From: an uncultured Cryptobacterium sp.
Lineage (GTDB): Bacteria > Actinomycetota > Coriobacteriia > Coriobacteriales > Eggerthellaceae
Length of the DNA: 22,075 nucleotides
Assembly: GCA_900554685.1 (NCBI GenBank)
Contig: USIG01000017.1
Span: 1-22,075 of the forward strand
Direction of reading: 5' to 3'
Both the position numbers and the translations under genes were made by a program. Under the pieces are notes generated by a model. The model was not told the DNA's origin. It saw only the letters and a list, made by a program, of their open reading frames with translations, and did not search any database. Below are positions 1 through 6,846 of this stretch, piece by piece; position 1 is the first letter of the stretch, and each line of letters begins with the position of its first letter.

Positions 1-54
1 TATTCCCAGTCGAATACATGGCTGAATGCCACCGTATTCACGCTTTAAAGCCAT
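1..54 (-). CDS. Start of an unidentified gene, cut by the window edge
   Basis: Reading the minus strand from 54 down to 1 gives an ATG followed by 18 uninterrupted codons (MALKREYGGIQPCIRLGI). A strong Shine-Dalgarno sequence, AAAAGGAGG, lies a few bases upstream at about 58-67 (plus-strand complement CCTCCTTTT). The combination of a near-ideal ribosome site and an open frame to the edge makes this a real gene start. The visible N-terminus shows no signal peptide or domain that I recognise, so no function is offered. It is divergent from the EamA transporter at 510, so the roughly 450-base gap between them probably carries promoters in both directions. Confidence 0.72.
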   Translation of the reverse strand, partial: MALKREYGGIQPCIRLGI

Positions 55-206
55 TTGACCCTCCTTTTGAAATTAAGTTCCGCAACGGGGCTGACAGATG
101 TTACTAATCCTTTCTTTGATCGATTTACCTCCAGATTTTGAGCGCACAAAACCAAGCCTCTTCCACAGAGAGTTTTTTGCTTATGTTTTGTGATTTGCAC
201 GAACGA

Positions 207-254
207 CAATTTGTAGTTGAAATCTCATACGCGAGATCTACTACAAACAAATTG
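207..254. repeat. Imperfect inverted repeat (stem-loop or operator)
   Basis: The left arm CAATTTGTAGT (207-217) is mirrored by ACTACAAACAAATTG (240-254), which contains four extra bases. Inside it, AATCTC (221-226) faces GAGATC (233-238). The stem is broken by small bulges, with a loop around 227-232. No T-run follows, so it is not an ordinary terminator. It could be an operator in the divergent promoter region or a structured leader of the minus-strand gene. Confidence 0.5.
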
Positions 255-435
255 AATAGTCCGCCTTTTGAAACTATAGTCTTTGGCAATACAGTAATTA
301 CTAATGTCTATGTTATGAACCCATTCATCAGAAACTATAGATGCGTTTAAAAAATTTGAACCGTTGGACATTTTCTAATGATGTGTAGAGTAAAATTTGG
401 TGAACGTGTTATAAATTTATTGAATTACATTATTT

Positions 436-463
436 AATTACTTAATTCAAATGAATTGTAATT
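436..463. promoter_or_regulatory. AT-rich near-palindrome upstream of transporter gene
   Basis: The arm AATTACTTAATTCA (436-449) is mirrored by TGAATTGTAATT (452-463), with only a two-base centre and two unpaired T residues at 442-443. Palindromes of this size and composition are typical of operators for dimeric winged-helix repressors such as the MarR family; the binding protein is unknown. It overlaps the best -10 candidate for the transporter, so repression of the gene at 510 is a reasonable inference. Confidence 0.4.
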
Positions 464-509
464 TTTAATAAATCGCGCCCTGTTCTTTTTCTTAAGAAGT
501 TGTTACGTT

Positions 510-1436
510 GTGTCCATGCAAAAGACAAAGAACATACGAGGTGTTATTTTTGCGCTCCTGAGCGGCATTAGCTGGGGCTTTTCCGGAGCCTGCGCACAGT
601 ATCTCTTCGGAACGTATGGGGTCGATCCTCTGTGGGTATCATCGGTTCGTATGCTTTCTGCTGGAGTTATTCTTTCGGCCTTTGCACTAATAGGCTTCCG
701 AATTCCCTTTGTAAGTCTTTGGAAGAATCCTCGTGTTTTGGCAAAAATGGTGCTCTTTGCTATTTGCGGACTGGCTTTTTGTCAAATTACCTATTTATTA
801 GCCATTCAATATTCAAATGCGGGAACCGCTACTATTATTCAGTATGTAGGTCCCGTACTTACGGTGTTCTTCCTCTGCTTTCTTGCGCATAGGCTTCCTA
901 CTAAACGCGAGCTTCTTGCTCTTGCTTGTGTAATAGTGGGAGTTTTCTTGCTTGCTACCCACGGCAATCCTACGGTGATGGTGCTTTCTCCAGAAGCCCT
1001 CTTTTGGGGATTGGTTTCGGCTTTTGCCTATATGATTTATTCATTGTTGCCGCGTAGGCTGATGTTTCACTATGGAAGTGTTCCTGTTGTTGCCTCTGCA
1101 TTATTAATAGGTGGCATAGTATTTAGTATTCTTCTGCAATCGTGGGCTCATATTCCACCGATGGAGCCATCGGGCTTTATCGTACTTTTTGTTGGGTTGG
1201 TATTTTTTGGAACGGTAGTGGGCTTTTCGCTCTTTTTTCAGTCCATCAACGACATTGGTGCTGCTAAAGCGGGGCTTATGGCAAGTATCGAAACGGTGTC
1301 TGCTACTGCGTTTGCGGTACTTTGGCTGGGTACTTCGTTTGTATGGATAGATATCGTGGGATTTATCTTCATTGTGGCTACTGTTTTTGTTTTGGCAAAA
1401 CATCCTGGGGATCCCGATATGGTGAAGAATTCCTAG
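510..1436 (+). CDS. EamA/DMT-family drug/metabolite transporter
   Basis: This is a 308-residue, very hydrophobic protein with about ten membrane segments arranged as two repeated EamA halves, the usual build and length (about 300) of DMT exporters such as RhaT, YdcZ or RarD relatives. The N-terminus (RGVIFALLSGISWGFSGA) is the typical first EamA helix. The second half starts around residue 150 (EALFWGLVSAFAYMIYS). It acts in the cytoplasmic membrane, and substrates of such proteins (amino acids, nucleobases, drugs, metabolites) cannot be read from sequence. The start is either GTG 510 or ATG 516; AAGAAG at 494-499 favours GTG by spacing but is weak. It stands alone, divergent from the gene at the left edge. 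The family call is firm; the substrate is unknown. Confidence 0.9.
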   Translation: MSMQKTKNIRGVIFALLSGISWGFSGACAQYLFGTYGVDPLWVSSVRMLSAGVILSAFALIGFRIPFVSLWKNPRVLAKMVLFAICGLAFCQITYLLAIQYSNAGTATIIQYVGPVLTVFFLCFLAHRLPTKRELLALACVIVGVFLLATHGNPTVMVLSPEALFWGLVSAFAYMIYSLLPRRLMFHYGSVPVVASALLIGGIVFSILLQSWAHIPPMEPSGFIVLFVGLVFFGTVVGFSLFFQSINDIGAAKAGLMASIETVSATAFAVLWLGTSFVWIDIVGFIFIVATVFVLAKHPGDPDMVKNS

Positions 1437-1462
1437 CGTCAGCAAGAATTCTTAGTCTCAGC
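1425..1462 (+). repeat. 19-base tandem duplication across the transporter stop codon
   Basis: AAGAATTCCTAGCGTCAGC (1425-1443) is followed immediately by AAGAATTCTTAGTCTCAGC (1444-1462), with 16 of 19 positions identical. The first copy contains the TAG stop of the transporter; the second copy carries a TAG at the equivalent place, outside the gene. It looks like an old slippage duplication. Confidence 0.75.
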
Positions 1463-1652
1463 TTATCTGTTTATAGATATATGTAATAGAAGAACAATCG
1501 TTTCCTTAAAAGTTATTTTTCAATAGTATAGTAATTACCTGGTCTTATGAGTAAACTTAATAAGAGATAGCAAATTCGATAATACCTCATTGGATTTTTC
1601 TTATGAAAAGTATCAATATCTAGGCCATAAAGCCATGATGCGTTTTTGGAAA

Positions 1653-1678
1653 TAATCGTTTTGCATAATCGTTTTGCA
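1653..1678 (+). repeat. Perfect 13-base tandem direct repeat
   Basis: TAATCGTTTTGCA occurs at 1653-1665 and again, base for base, at 1666-1678. A 13-base period is close to one and a quarter helical turns, so this could be a pair of operator half-sites as well as a slippage product. No promoter with a good -35 and -10 could be assigned next to it. Confidence 0.75.
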
Positions 1679-1800
1679 AATGCCTAAACGTCTTGCTTGT
1701 GGATCTAAGCGATGTGTTTAGGTGGTACGCGGAATCAAAAACGCAGCCCTTGCAATACTTGCAGTGAATTATGGGGATGTTGCTGCGAGGTTCCAAACCG

Positions 1801-1898
1801 GCACCTGCTTTTCGCGTCAGTTCGATGGCGCGAAAAGCGAGGCGGTGCAAGGGAGCGCCAACAACAGGTAAATAAGAGGGGTTTTACCGCAGGTTGGC
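1801..1898 (+). promoter_or_regulatory. Two tandem hairpins in the oxidoreductase leader
   Basis: Hairpin A has perfect 10-base arms, GCTTTTCGCG (1807-1816) and CGCGAAAAGC (1829-1838), with outer arms GCACC (1801-1805) and GGTGC (1844-1848). Hairpin B has GCCAAC (1857-1862) with GTTGGC (1893-1898), enclosing GGTAAA (1867-1872) with TTTACC (1883-1888). In addition, CCCTTGCA (1747-1754) can pair with TGCAAGGG (1846-1853), which would compete with the base of hairpin A. Neither hairpin has a T-run. The position, ending 35 bases before the ATG, suggests a cis-acting mRNA structure. I do not recognise a known riboswitch class. Confidence 0.5.
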
Positions 1899-1932
1899 AT
1901 GGCAGGGACTCACAAGGAGACTAAGGGGACAC

Positions 1933-2976
1933 ATGGAACCGGTAAAGCTCGCGGTTCTTGGGTTAAACCAGGGCGCAAAAATTGTACGCGATGCACTCAA
2001 TCACGAAGAGGTCGAGTTAGTCGCGGTAGCCGGATTCGGACAGCAGGCGGAATCTTTTGCAAGCGAATTGGGGATAAAGCGCTATGAAGATTACCGCCTG
2101 TTGTTGCGTCAAGAGCAACTCGACGCCGTTGCCATTGCCTTACCTAATGGACTTCATGTTGAAGCGGTAGAAGAGGCGCTTGCTGCAGGTATCAAAAATA
2201 TCTTGCTGGAAAAGCCTATCGCCAACACGGTTGAAGAGGGAAAGCATATTATTGCCATCTGTAAAGAGGCAGGCGCAACGCTTCTTATAGGACATCATCG
2301 TCGAAATTCGCCACGATATTTGTTCCTACGCGATCTTATTGCGTCAGGCCGATTAGGAAAAATTATTGGTCTGCAAAGCAGTTTCGCTATAGCCAAACCC
2401 CATGAGTATTTTGATGTGCAGTGGCGCATTAAAAAGGGTGGAGGGCCTCTTTTAATCAATGCGATCCACGACTTCGACGATCTGAACTTTCTTGCCGGCA
2501 TGAAGCCTGTTCGGGTTTATGCTGCCTTGCGCAATACTATTCGGGGCAATGAGGTGGAAGATTCTGCTTCGGTGATCGTGGAATACGAAGAAGGGGCAAC
2601 CGCTACCTACTTTATAAGTGATGGCACGCCAGGTCCTTGGAATTATGATTTGGCCGCAGAAGAAAATATGAACTACGGCTTTTGTAGTGAAGAAAATTCT
2701 CTCAGAATTTTTGGGAGCGAAGCTTCATTTGGCTTTCCGCATATGGATTTGTATTACTACGACAAAGATCATTACGGCTGGAATGAGCCGCTGCGTAAAG
2801 AACATTTCGATTGCGAAATAAATGATCCTATGGCATCAGAGCTCAACCATTTTATTGATCTGTGCCGTGGTCGTGAAACGCTACCTCGCTGCACGGGAGA
2901 AGATGCCCTCGATACATTGAGGGTCATTAAGGGCATTCAAAAATCAGCAGAGATTAAGCAGGTAGTAGATTTGTAA
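1933..2976 (+). CDS. Gfo/Idh/MocA-family NAD(P)-dependent oxidoreductase
   Basis: This is a 347-residue protein of the usual size for the family, which oxidises or reduces sugars, inositols and related compounds in the cytoplasm. It has an N-terminal Rossmann fold (VLGLNQGAKIV, a variant of the glycine-rich loop, residues 8-18), the EKP signature at 93-95 whose Lys94 is the expected catalytic lysine, and a C-terminal alpha/beta domain with GGGPLLINAIHDFD at 169-182. In inositol dehydrogenase an Asp stands four residues before the catalytic His; here that place is Ile175, while His179 is kept. This matches a subgroup I have seen with GGGP-LIN-IHD patterns but leaves the chemistry uncertain. 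The ATG at 1933 is chosen over the upstream TTG (1894) because of AAGGAG (1914-1919) and TAAGGGG (1922-1928), although both spacings are unusual. A LysR regulator follows, possibly its controller. The substrate is unknown. Confidence 0.88.
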   Translation: MEPVKLAVLGLNQGAKIVRDALNHEEVELVAVAGFGQQAESFASELGIKRYEDYRLLLRQEQLDAVAIALPNGLHVEAVEEALAAGIKNILLEKPIANTVEEGKHIIAICKEAGATLLIGHHRRNSPRYLFLRDLIASGRLGKIIGLQSSFAIAKPHEYFDVQWRIKKGGGPLLINAIHDFDDLNFLAGMKPVRVYAALRNTIRGNEVEDSASVIVEYEEGATATYFISDGTPGPWNYDLAAEENMNYGFCSEENSLRIFGSEASFGFPHMDLYYYDKDHYGWNEPLRKEHFDCEINDPMASELNHFIDLCRGRETLPRCTGEDALDTLRVIKGIQKSAEIKQVVDL

Positions 2977-3022
2977 GATATAGTAAGTCGATATCATATC
3001 GCACGGGTACTGTTGCATAAGG

Positions 3023-3064
3023 GGCATCTGCACTCATCGAGGCGCGGATGCCTTGCCTTGTTTT
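3023..3064 (+). terminator. Possible terminator between oxidoreductase and lysR-type gene
   Basis: The stem is GGCATCTGC (3023-3031) with GCGGATGCC (3044-3052), nine pairs including one G-U, around a 12-base loop. The T-rich tail is imperfect and displaced (TTGCCTTGTTTT, 3053-3064). It would end the oxidoreductase transcript before the regulator start at 3089, but could also be a leader hairpin of the regulator. Confidence 0.45.
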
Positions 3065-3088
3065 ACGTTAGAGACGAAAGAGATAGCT

Positions 3089-4006
3089 ATGAGAGTTGAA
3101 GATTTGCGTTACTTTGAGCACCTGTCAAAAGTTCTGAACTTTACCCGTGCCTCAAAAGACTTGCATATTTCTCAACCAACCTTGTCACTTGCAGTTAAGC
3201 GTCTCGAAGACGAGTGGGGCGTTCAGCTGCTTGAACGAAATCGTGCGACAGTAGAATTGACTGATATCGGTCACGATATTGTGGAATGCATTTCAAGTGC
3301 GCTCTATGATCTCGATCGCGCCCAAACACTTGCAGAGGAATCTTTAGGTACTGAAAACTCGGTAATCAATCTGGGCACAATTCATGCTATGCAAGGAAAA
3401 TTCTGGTCGCAGGCCCTGTTTGATTTCAGAAGTCAAAGTTCGTTCGACCCGCAAATTACGGTGACGCAAGCCTATTCGAGGGAGCTGCTTCGTCGACTGC
3501 GCGCTGGGCAGCTTGATGTGGCAATTTGTAGCCGAGTGGGGGATATGAAGGGGCTGCAATACAGTCTTTGCTGGTCGCAGTCGCTCGTGCTGGGAGTAAA
3601 TCGCAAACACCCCTTTGCTCAGCGCAAAAATGTTTCACTCGAAGAGCTTAAAGATATGGAGTTGCTCTCTTACAATCTGAACTCGCCGGTAACAGAAGGC
3701 TTGCGCGGGTTGGCGGATAGCTATGGTTTACAGGTGCGTTATACCTATGATGACGAAATAACGCTCTCATCAATTGTGGCGGCAGATCCCTCTCAGGTCG
3801 CACTTTTCTGCTATTCCTTTTTAATTAGCGCATTTGATGATGTGGTGTGTATTCCTATACGAGAAGCGCCTGTTGATTTTCATAAAACGTATGTGGTGTG
3901 CCGTGATGAAAGCAGAAGACCGCGTGTCGTCCAAGAGTTTATTGATTTCATGAGTTCGTATCGATTCCCTCTTTTGCTCGATTATGCGAAAGGACAATCG
4001 GCCTAG
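3089..4006 (+). CDS. LysR-family transcriptional regulator
   Basis: This is a 305-residue cytoplasmic DNA-binding protein of typical LysR length. The N-terminus MRVEDLRYFEHLSKVLNF, followed by a helix-turn-helix around residues 18-37 (FTRASKDLHISQPTLSLAVK) and LEDEWGVQLLERN, is the classic LysR start. Residues from about 90 to 295 form the two-lobed effector-binding domain. The ATG at 3089 fixes the usual distance to the helix-turn-helix; the longer frame from TTG 3053 adds twelve unlikely residues. The upstream GAAAGAG is a weak ribosome site. LysR proteins are usually tetramers that sense a small molecule. The adjacent Gfo/Idh/MocA gene, in the same direction, is the nearest candidate target, but the more usual divergent layout is absent, so the link is only inferred. 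Confidence 0.92.
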   Translation: MRVEDLRYFEHLSKVLNFTRASKDLHISQPTLSLAVKRLEDEWGVQLLERNRATVELTDIGHDIVECISSALYDLDRAQTLAEESLGTENSVINLGTIHAMQGKFWSQALFDFRSQSSFDPQITVTQAYSRELLRRLRAGQLDVAICSRVGDMKGLQYSLCWSQSLVLGVNRKHPFAQRKNVSLEELKDMELLSYNLNSPVTEGLRGLADSYGLQVRYTYDDEITLSSIVAADPSQVALFCYSFLISAFDDVVCIPIREAPVDFHKTYVVCRDESRRPRVVQEFIDFMSSYRFPLLLDYAKGQSA

Positions 4007-4259
4007 CAACTTTGCAAAGCTGGTCAGTTTGTTTGTCGGTTCGTTTGCTGGGTTGGTCAGCTTGCAGCCTTACCAAATAAAAAAGCAGCTTCACAAGTAG
4101 CTTTGTGGGTGGTTTTCGCTAATGCGTTTCGAAACAAAAGCTTTTTACTTCTGAAACAGAGGCGTTTCGCGTAAGAAAACAGCTTGAAACATAAGCCCAG
4201 TACGGTAAATACAGCAAAAAGAGATTCAAGGCTTGCGAAGAACGAGGAAGTAGGCCAGA

Positions 4260-4275
4260 GTTATGGCACAATAAC
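4260..4275. promoter_or_regulatory. Candidate operator GTTAT-N6-ATAAC upstream of glnN
   Basis: GTTAT (4260-4264) and ATAAC (4271-4275) are perfect inverted arms around GGCACA, 58 bases before the glutamine synthetase start. The layout GTTA-N8-TAAC resembles, without matching, nitrogen-control sites such as GlnR/TnrA (TGTNA-N7-TNACA) or NtcA (GTA-N8-TAC). A role in nitrogen control is inferred from position and symmetry only. Confidence 0.4.
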
Positions 4276-4296
4276 GTATTGGATCTCATATGTAAG

Positions 4297-4327
4297 GCCG
4301 CCTTATGCGGCATGAATCTATAAGGAG
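4297..4327 (+). promoter_or_regulatory. Hairpin and ribosome binding site of glnN
   Basis: GCCGC (4297-4301) pairs with GCGGC (4307-4311) around the loop CTTAT. The ribosome site AAGGAG (4322-4327) follows ten bases later, five bases before the ATG at 4333. The hairpin does not cover the ribosome site, so it may instead set the mRNA 5' structure. The strong site and close spacing fix the start codon. Confidence 0.5.
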
Positions 4328-4332
4328 AAGAG

Positions 4333-6423
4333 ATGGCCCACGTTCAGGAAATTTACGGATCGATGGTCTTTAATGAGCACGTTATGAAGGAGCGTCTTCC
4401 TAAGGAGACGTATAAAAGCCTTGTTAAGACCGTACGCGAGGGCAAGCCGCTCGATATCGAGGTTGCAAACGTTGTTGCTCACGCTATGAAAGAGTGGGCA
4501 ATTGAGCGTGGTGCGACACACTTTACTCATTGGTTCCAGCCTCTGTCTGGCATTACCTCAGAAAAGCACGACAGCTTCTTGGATCCTGTGGGAGACGGCA
4601 CCGCTATCATGACGTTTTCCGGTAAGGAATTAGTTCAGGGCGAACCCGATGCTTCTAGCTTCCCCTCTGGTGGTTTGCGTGCAACTTTTGAAGCACGTGG
4701 CTACACTACCTGGGATCCAACCTCATTTGCTTTTATTAAAGACGAGGTATTGTGCATTCCTACCGCATTTTGTTCCTATACTGGTGAAGCACTTGATAAG
4801 AAAACGCCGCTGCTTCGCTCTATGAATGCAGTAAACGAGCAGGCTCAACGTGTTTTGAAGTATTTTGGCGAGGACGGACATCGTGTTGTTTCAACGGTGG
4901 GCGCTGAACAGGAATACTTCCTCATTTCTGAAAAAGACTATGTACAGCGTCAAGACCTCATCATGACGGGTCGTACGCTCTTTGGCGCACCTCCTTCGAA
5001 GGGCCAGGAACTTGAAGAGCACTACTTTGGCGCAATTCGTCCTACCGTTAACAACTTCATGAAGGAAGTTGACGACGATCTGTGGGCATTGGGTGTTTCG
5101 GCAAAGACCAAGCACAACGAGGTAGCACCTGCTCAGCACGAGTTGGCTCCACTGTTTACCAATTCAAATCGTGCTATTGACGAAAACTTGCTCACCATGG
5201 AAAAGATGCGCTTGGATGCTTCTCATCACGGCTTGGTGTGCTTAATTCACGAAAAGCCTTTCGAGGGCATCAATGGTTCTGGTAAGCATAACAACTGGTC
5301 GCTTTCTTATGGCAAGGTTAACCTGCTTGATCCAGGCGACGATCCTATGGATAACCTGCGCTTCTTGGTATTCCTTACCTGTGTTGTTGAAGCGGTTGAC
5401 GAATATCAGGAGCTCTTGCGTATGTCGGTTGCTTCTGCTGGCAACGATCACCGTTTAGGAGCTAACGAAGCACCTCCTGCAATTATCTCCATGTTCTTGG
5501 GCGATGAGCTGGGTGCAATCGTTGATGCTCTTATTTCGGGCGAGGAATATCATTCTGCTGAAGCAGTTGCAATGGATCTGGGCGTTGCGGTATTGCCTAA
5601 GTTCTTGAAGGACAACACCGATCGTAACCGTACGAGCCCCTTTGCTTTCACGGGCAACAAGTTCGAGTTCCGTATGCCAGGTTCTGAAGTAAATCTTTCC
5701 GATTGCAACATGATCCTGAATACTGCAATGGCAAAGGGCCTGAAGGACTTTGCTGATGCCATGGGTGATGTTGAGGGTGCTGAATTCGAAAAGAAGGCAA
5801 TCAAGTACATCAAGAAGACTCTGACTGATCACCAGCGCATTATATTCAATGGCAACGGCTATTCCGAGGAATGGGAAAAGGAAGCTGAGCGTCGCGGCTT
5901 AGCAAACCATCGCAACACCGCCGAAGCTCTTCCTTGCTTTGTTTCTCAGAAGTCTATCGATCTGTTTGCTGAATTTGATGTTCTTAGCGAAGCGGAAGTT
6001 CGCAGCCGCTACGAGGTAAAGCTTGAAAAGTACAACAAACTTCTCAACATCGAAGCACGCGTTATGATTCGCATGGCACGCCGTACGTATTTGCCTGCTA
6101 TCAGCGATTACATGGCAGAATTGGCAAGCAACATCACTACAGTAAAGGCTGCACTTTCCGGGGCAGATATGACCGAGCACGAAAAGCTTCTCAACATTAT
6201 TTTGGCTGGCTTCAACCGTGCTGCAGATTGTGTTCGCACTCTGGTTAAGGTTCATGATGCGACAGAAGCTATCGAGGATCCTCAAGAGCAGGCCAATATG
6301 TATGCTGAAAAGGTAATTCCTGCAATGGAGGCCCTGCGTAAGGAGATCGACGATCTGGAATGTGTCGTTGAGCGCGACTACTGGCCTGTTCCAACCTATA
6401 ACGACATGCTGTTCTACGCATAA
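4333..6423 (+). CDS. glnN: Glutamine synthetase, class III (GSIII)
   Basis: The product makes glutamine from glutamate, ammonia and ATP in the cytoplasm, the main entry of ammonia into amino acids. Its 696 residues match the large GSIII class (about 700) rather than the 440-470 of class I. GSIII-type catalytic motifs appear in order: VGAEQEYF at 189-196, KHNEVAPAQHELAP at 260-273, GSGKHNNWSL at 315-324, NDHRLGANEAPPAIISM in the middle, and NKFEFRMPGS at 442-451 with the substrate-binding Arg447. The C-terminal third is helical, as in known GSIII dodecamers. A single-gene unit is likely, since it has its own leader and a strong terminator follows at 6504. No P-II gene or second synthetase lies next to it. 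The palindrome at 4260 is the best candidate control site. The identification is firm. Confidence 0.97.
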   Translation: MAHVQEIYGSMVFNEHVMKERLPKETYKSLVKTVREGKPLDIEVANVVAHAMKEWAIERGATHFTHWFQPLSGITSEKHDSFLDPVGDGTAIMTFSGKELVQGEPDASSFPSGGLRATFEARGYTTWDPTSFAFIKDEVLCIPTAFCSYTGEALDKKTPLLRSMNAVNEQAQRVLKYFGEDGHRVVSTVGAEQEYFLISEKDYVQRQDLIMTGRTLFGAPPSKGQELEEHYFGAIRPTVNNFMKEVDDDLWALGVSAKTKHNEVAPAQHELAPLFTNSNRAIDENLLTMEKMRLDASHHGLVCLIHEKPFEGINGSGKHNNWSLSYGKVNLLDPGDDPMDNLRFLVFLTCVVEAVDEYQELLRMSVASAGNDHRLGANEAPPAIISMFLGDELGAIVDALISGEEYHSAEAVAMDLGVAVLPKFLKDNTDRNRTSPFAFTGNKFEFRMPGSEVNLSDCNMILNTAMAKGLKDFADAMGDVEGAEFEKKAIKYIKKTLTDHQRIIFNGNGYSEEWEKEAERRGLANHRNTAEALPCFVSQKSIDLFAEFDVLSEAEVRSRYEVKLEKYNKLLNIEARVMIRMARRTYLPAISDYMAELASNITTVKAALSGADMTEHEKLLNIILAGFNRAADCVRTLVKVHDATEAIEDPQEQANMYAEKVIPAMEALRKEIDDLECVVERDYWPVPTYNDMLFYA

Positions 6424-6503
6424 GAAAATAGGTGTAGTGAAGAACTACAGCGGAGAACATAAGCAACCTCAATCGTTGCAATCAGACTAGCGAAATAGTT
6501 ATA

Positions 6504-6529
6504 CGGCGGCTTTCGAGCCGCCGTTTTTT
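6504..6529 (+). terminator. Strong intrinsic terminator of glnN
   Basis: Perfect 8-base arms CGGCGGCT (6504-6511) and AGCCGCCG (6516-6523) enclose a TTCG tetraloop and are followed directly by six T residues (6524-6529). A smaller hairpin, TGTAGT (6433-6438) with ACTACA (6444-6449), lies just after the stop codon. Confidence 0.95.
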
Positions 6530-6620
6530 ATGCCCTTTACGCCTTCTATACCTTCGGCCTGTTGAGAACGCGAGAGGGTCCGAAATGGGAGCTTATCTGT
6601 TAAGTGGATGGGTAATAATC

Positions 6621-6671
6621 GTGCGGAACGCTTGCTTGTGCGGAATGCTAGCTTGTGCGGCATGCCTGTAC
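6621..6671 (+). repeat. Three tandem 17-base units
   Basis: GTGCGGAACGCTTGCTT (6621-6637), GTGCGGAATGCTAGCTT (6638-6654) and GTGCGGCATGCCTGTAC (6655-6671) follow one another without gaps. The first two differ at two positions; the third has diverged at its end. The core TGCGGAATGC recurs in the gap after leuS at 19375. Confidence 0.75.
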
Positions 6672-6790
6672 GAGGCAGCTGCGCGACACAGTTGCGCAGG
6701 GCCCTTGCATGGAATAATTGCATCGCAGGCCTGCACGAAACACTTCAAGTTGTTTTGAGTAATTTGCGTAACAGCGTGGTAATAGTTTCG

Positions 6791-6820
6791 TTGACTTCGC
6801 ATTTCCTTCAAAGGTATTTG
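6791..6820 (+). promoter_or_regulatory. Weak promoter candidate for relQ
   Basis: TTGACT (6791-6796) is followed after 18 bases by TATTTG (6815-6820). The -35 matches the vegetative consensus well, the -10 only partly. Transcription from here would place the interleaved arms at 6847-6880 in the mRNA leader. Confidence 0.3.
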
Positions 6821-6846
6821 GTTTAATTGCTAACGTTGGATAACCT

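Larger units (their letters stand above)
55..509. other. Divergent intergenic region, AT-rich
   Basis: There is no convincing gene here. The only open frame of note (138-350, plus) begins at TTG, lacks a ribosome site and has no recognisable protein character. The stretch contains a long imperfect inverted repeat at 207-254 and an AT-rich near-palindrome at 436-463. A possible weak promoter lies near 420-448 (TTGAAT, 17 bases, TAATTC), just ahead of the transporter. From about 380 to 475 the DNA is strongly AT-rich, as expected for a regulatory region. Confidence 0.6.
1437..1932. other. Intergenic region before the oxidoreductase gene
   Basis: No gene is supported in this stretch of about 500 bases. 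The open frames on both strands (for example 1620-1850 minus) have no ribosome site and no recognisable sequence character. The left half is AT-rich and holds a perfect 13-base tandem repeat (1653-1678). The right half is more GC-rich and holds two consecutive hairpins (1801-1848 and 1857-1898) just before the ribosome site of the next gene, which suggests a long structured mRNA leader. Confidence 0.55.
4007..4332. other. Intergenic region and leader of glutamine synthetase
   Basis: No gene is seen. GCAAAGCTG (4014-4022) and CAGCTTGC (4058-4065) form a bulged stem with TGGTCAG repeated inside at 4021 and 4054; it lacks a T-run, so termination of the regulator gene is doubtful. GCGTTTCG occurs twice (4124-4131 and near 4163), and GTTTCGAAAC (4126-4135) is a perfect palindrome. 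An inverted repeat at 4260-4275 and a small hairpin next to the ribosome site at 4297-4311 lie closest to the gene. No convincing -35/-10 pair was found. Confidence 0.5.

Noticed and set aside
138..350. Open frame of 70 codons starting at TTG
   Set aside because: No ribosome site, AT-rich, no protein-like pattern, and it overlaps the inverted repeat at 207-254.
1620..1850. Minus-strand frame of 76 codons
   Set aside because: No ribosome site and no recognisable sequence; it crosses the repeats and hairpins.
1720..1893. T-box-like strings (AGGTGGTACGCGG at 1720-1732 and GAGGGGTTTTACCGC at 1877-1890)
   Set aside because: Each differs from the conserved T-box sequence by missing or extra bases, no specifier stem is seen, and the downstream gene is not an amino-acid or tRNA-related gene.
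5455..6285. Minus-strand frames of about 125 codons opposite glnN
   Set aside because: They are antisense shadows of the conserved glutamine synthetase gene.
6608..6826. Plus-strand frame of 72 codons before relQ
   Set aside because: It is built on the tandem repeats, has no ribosome site and no family likeness.
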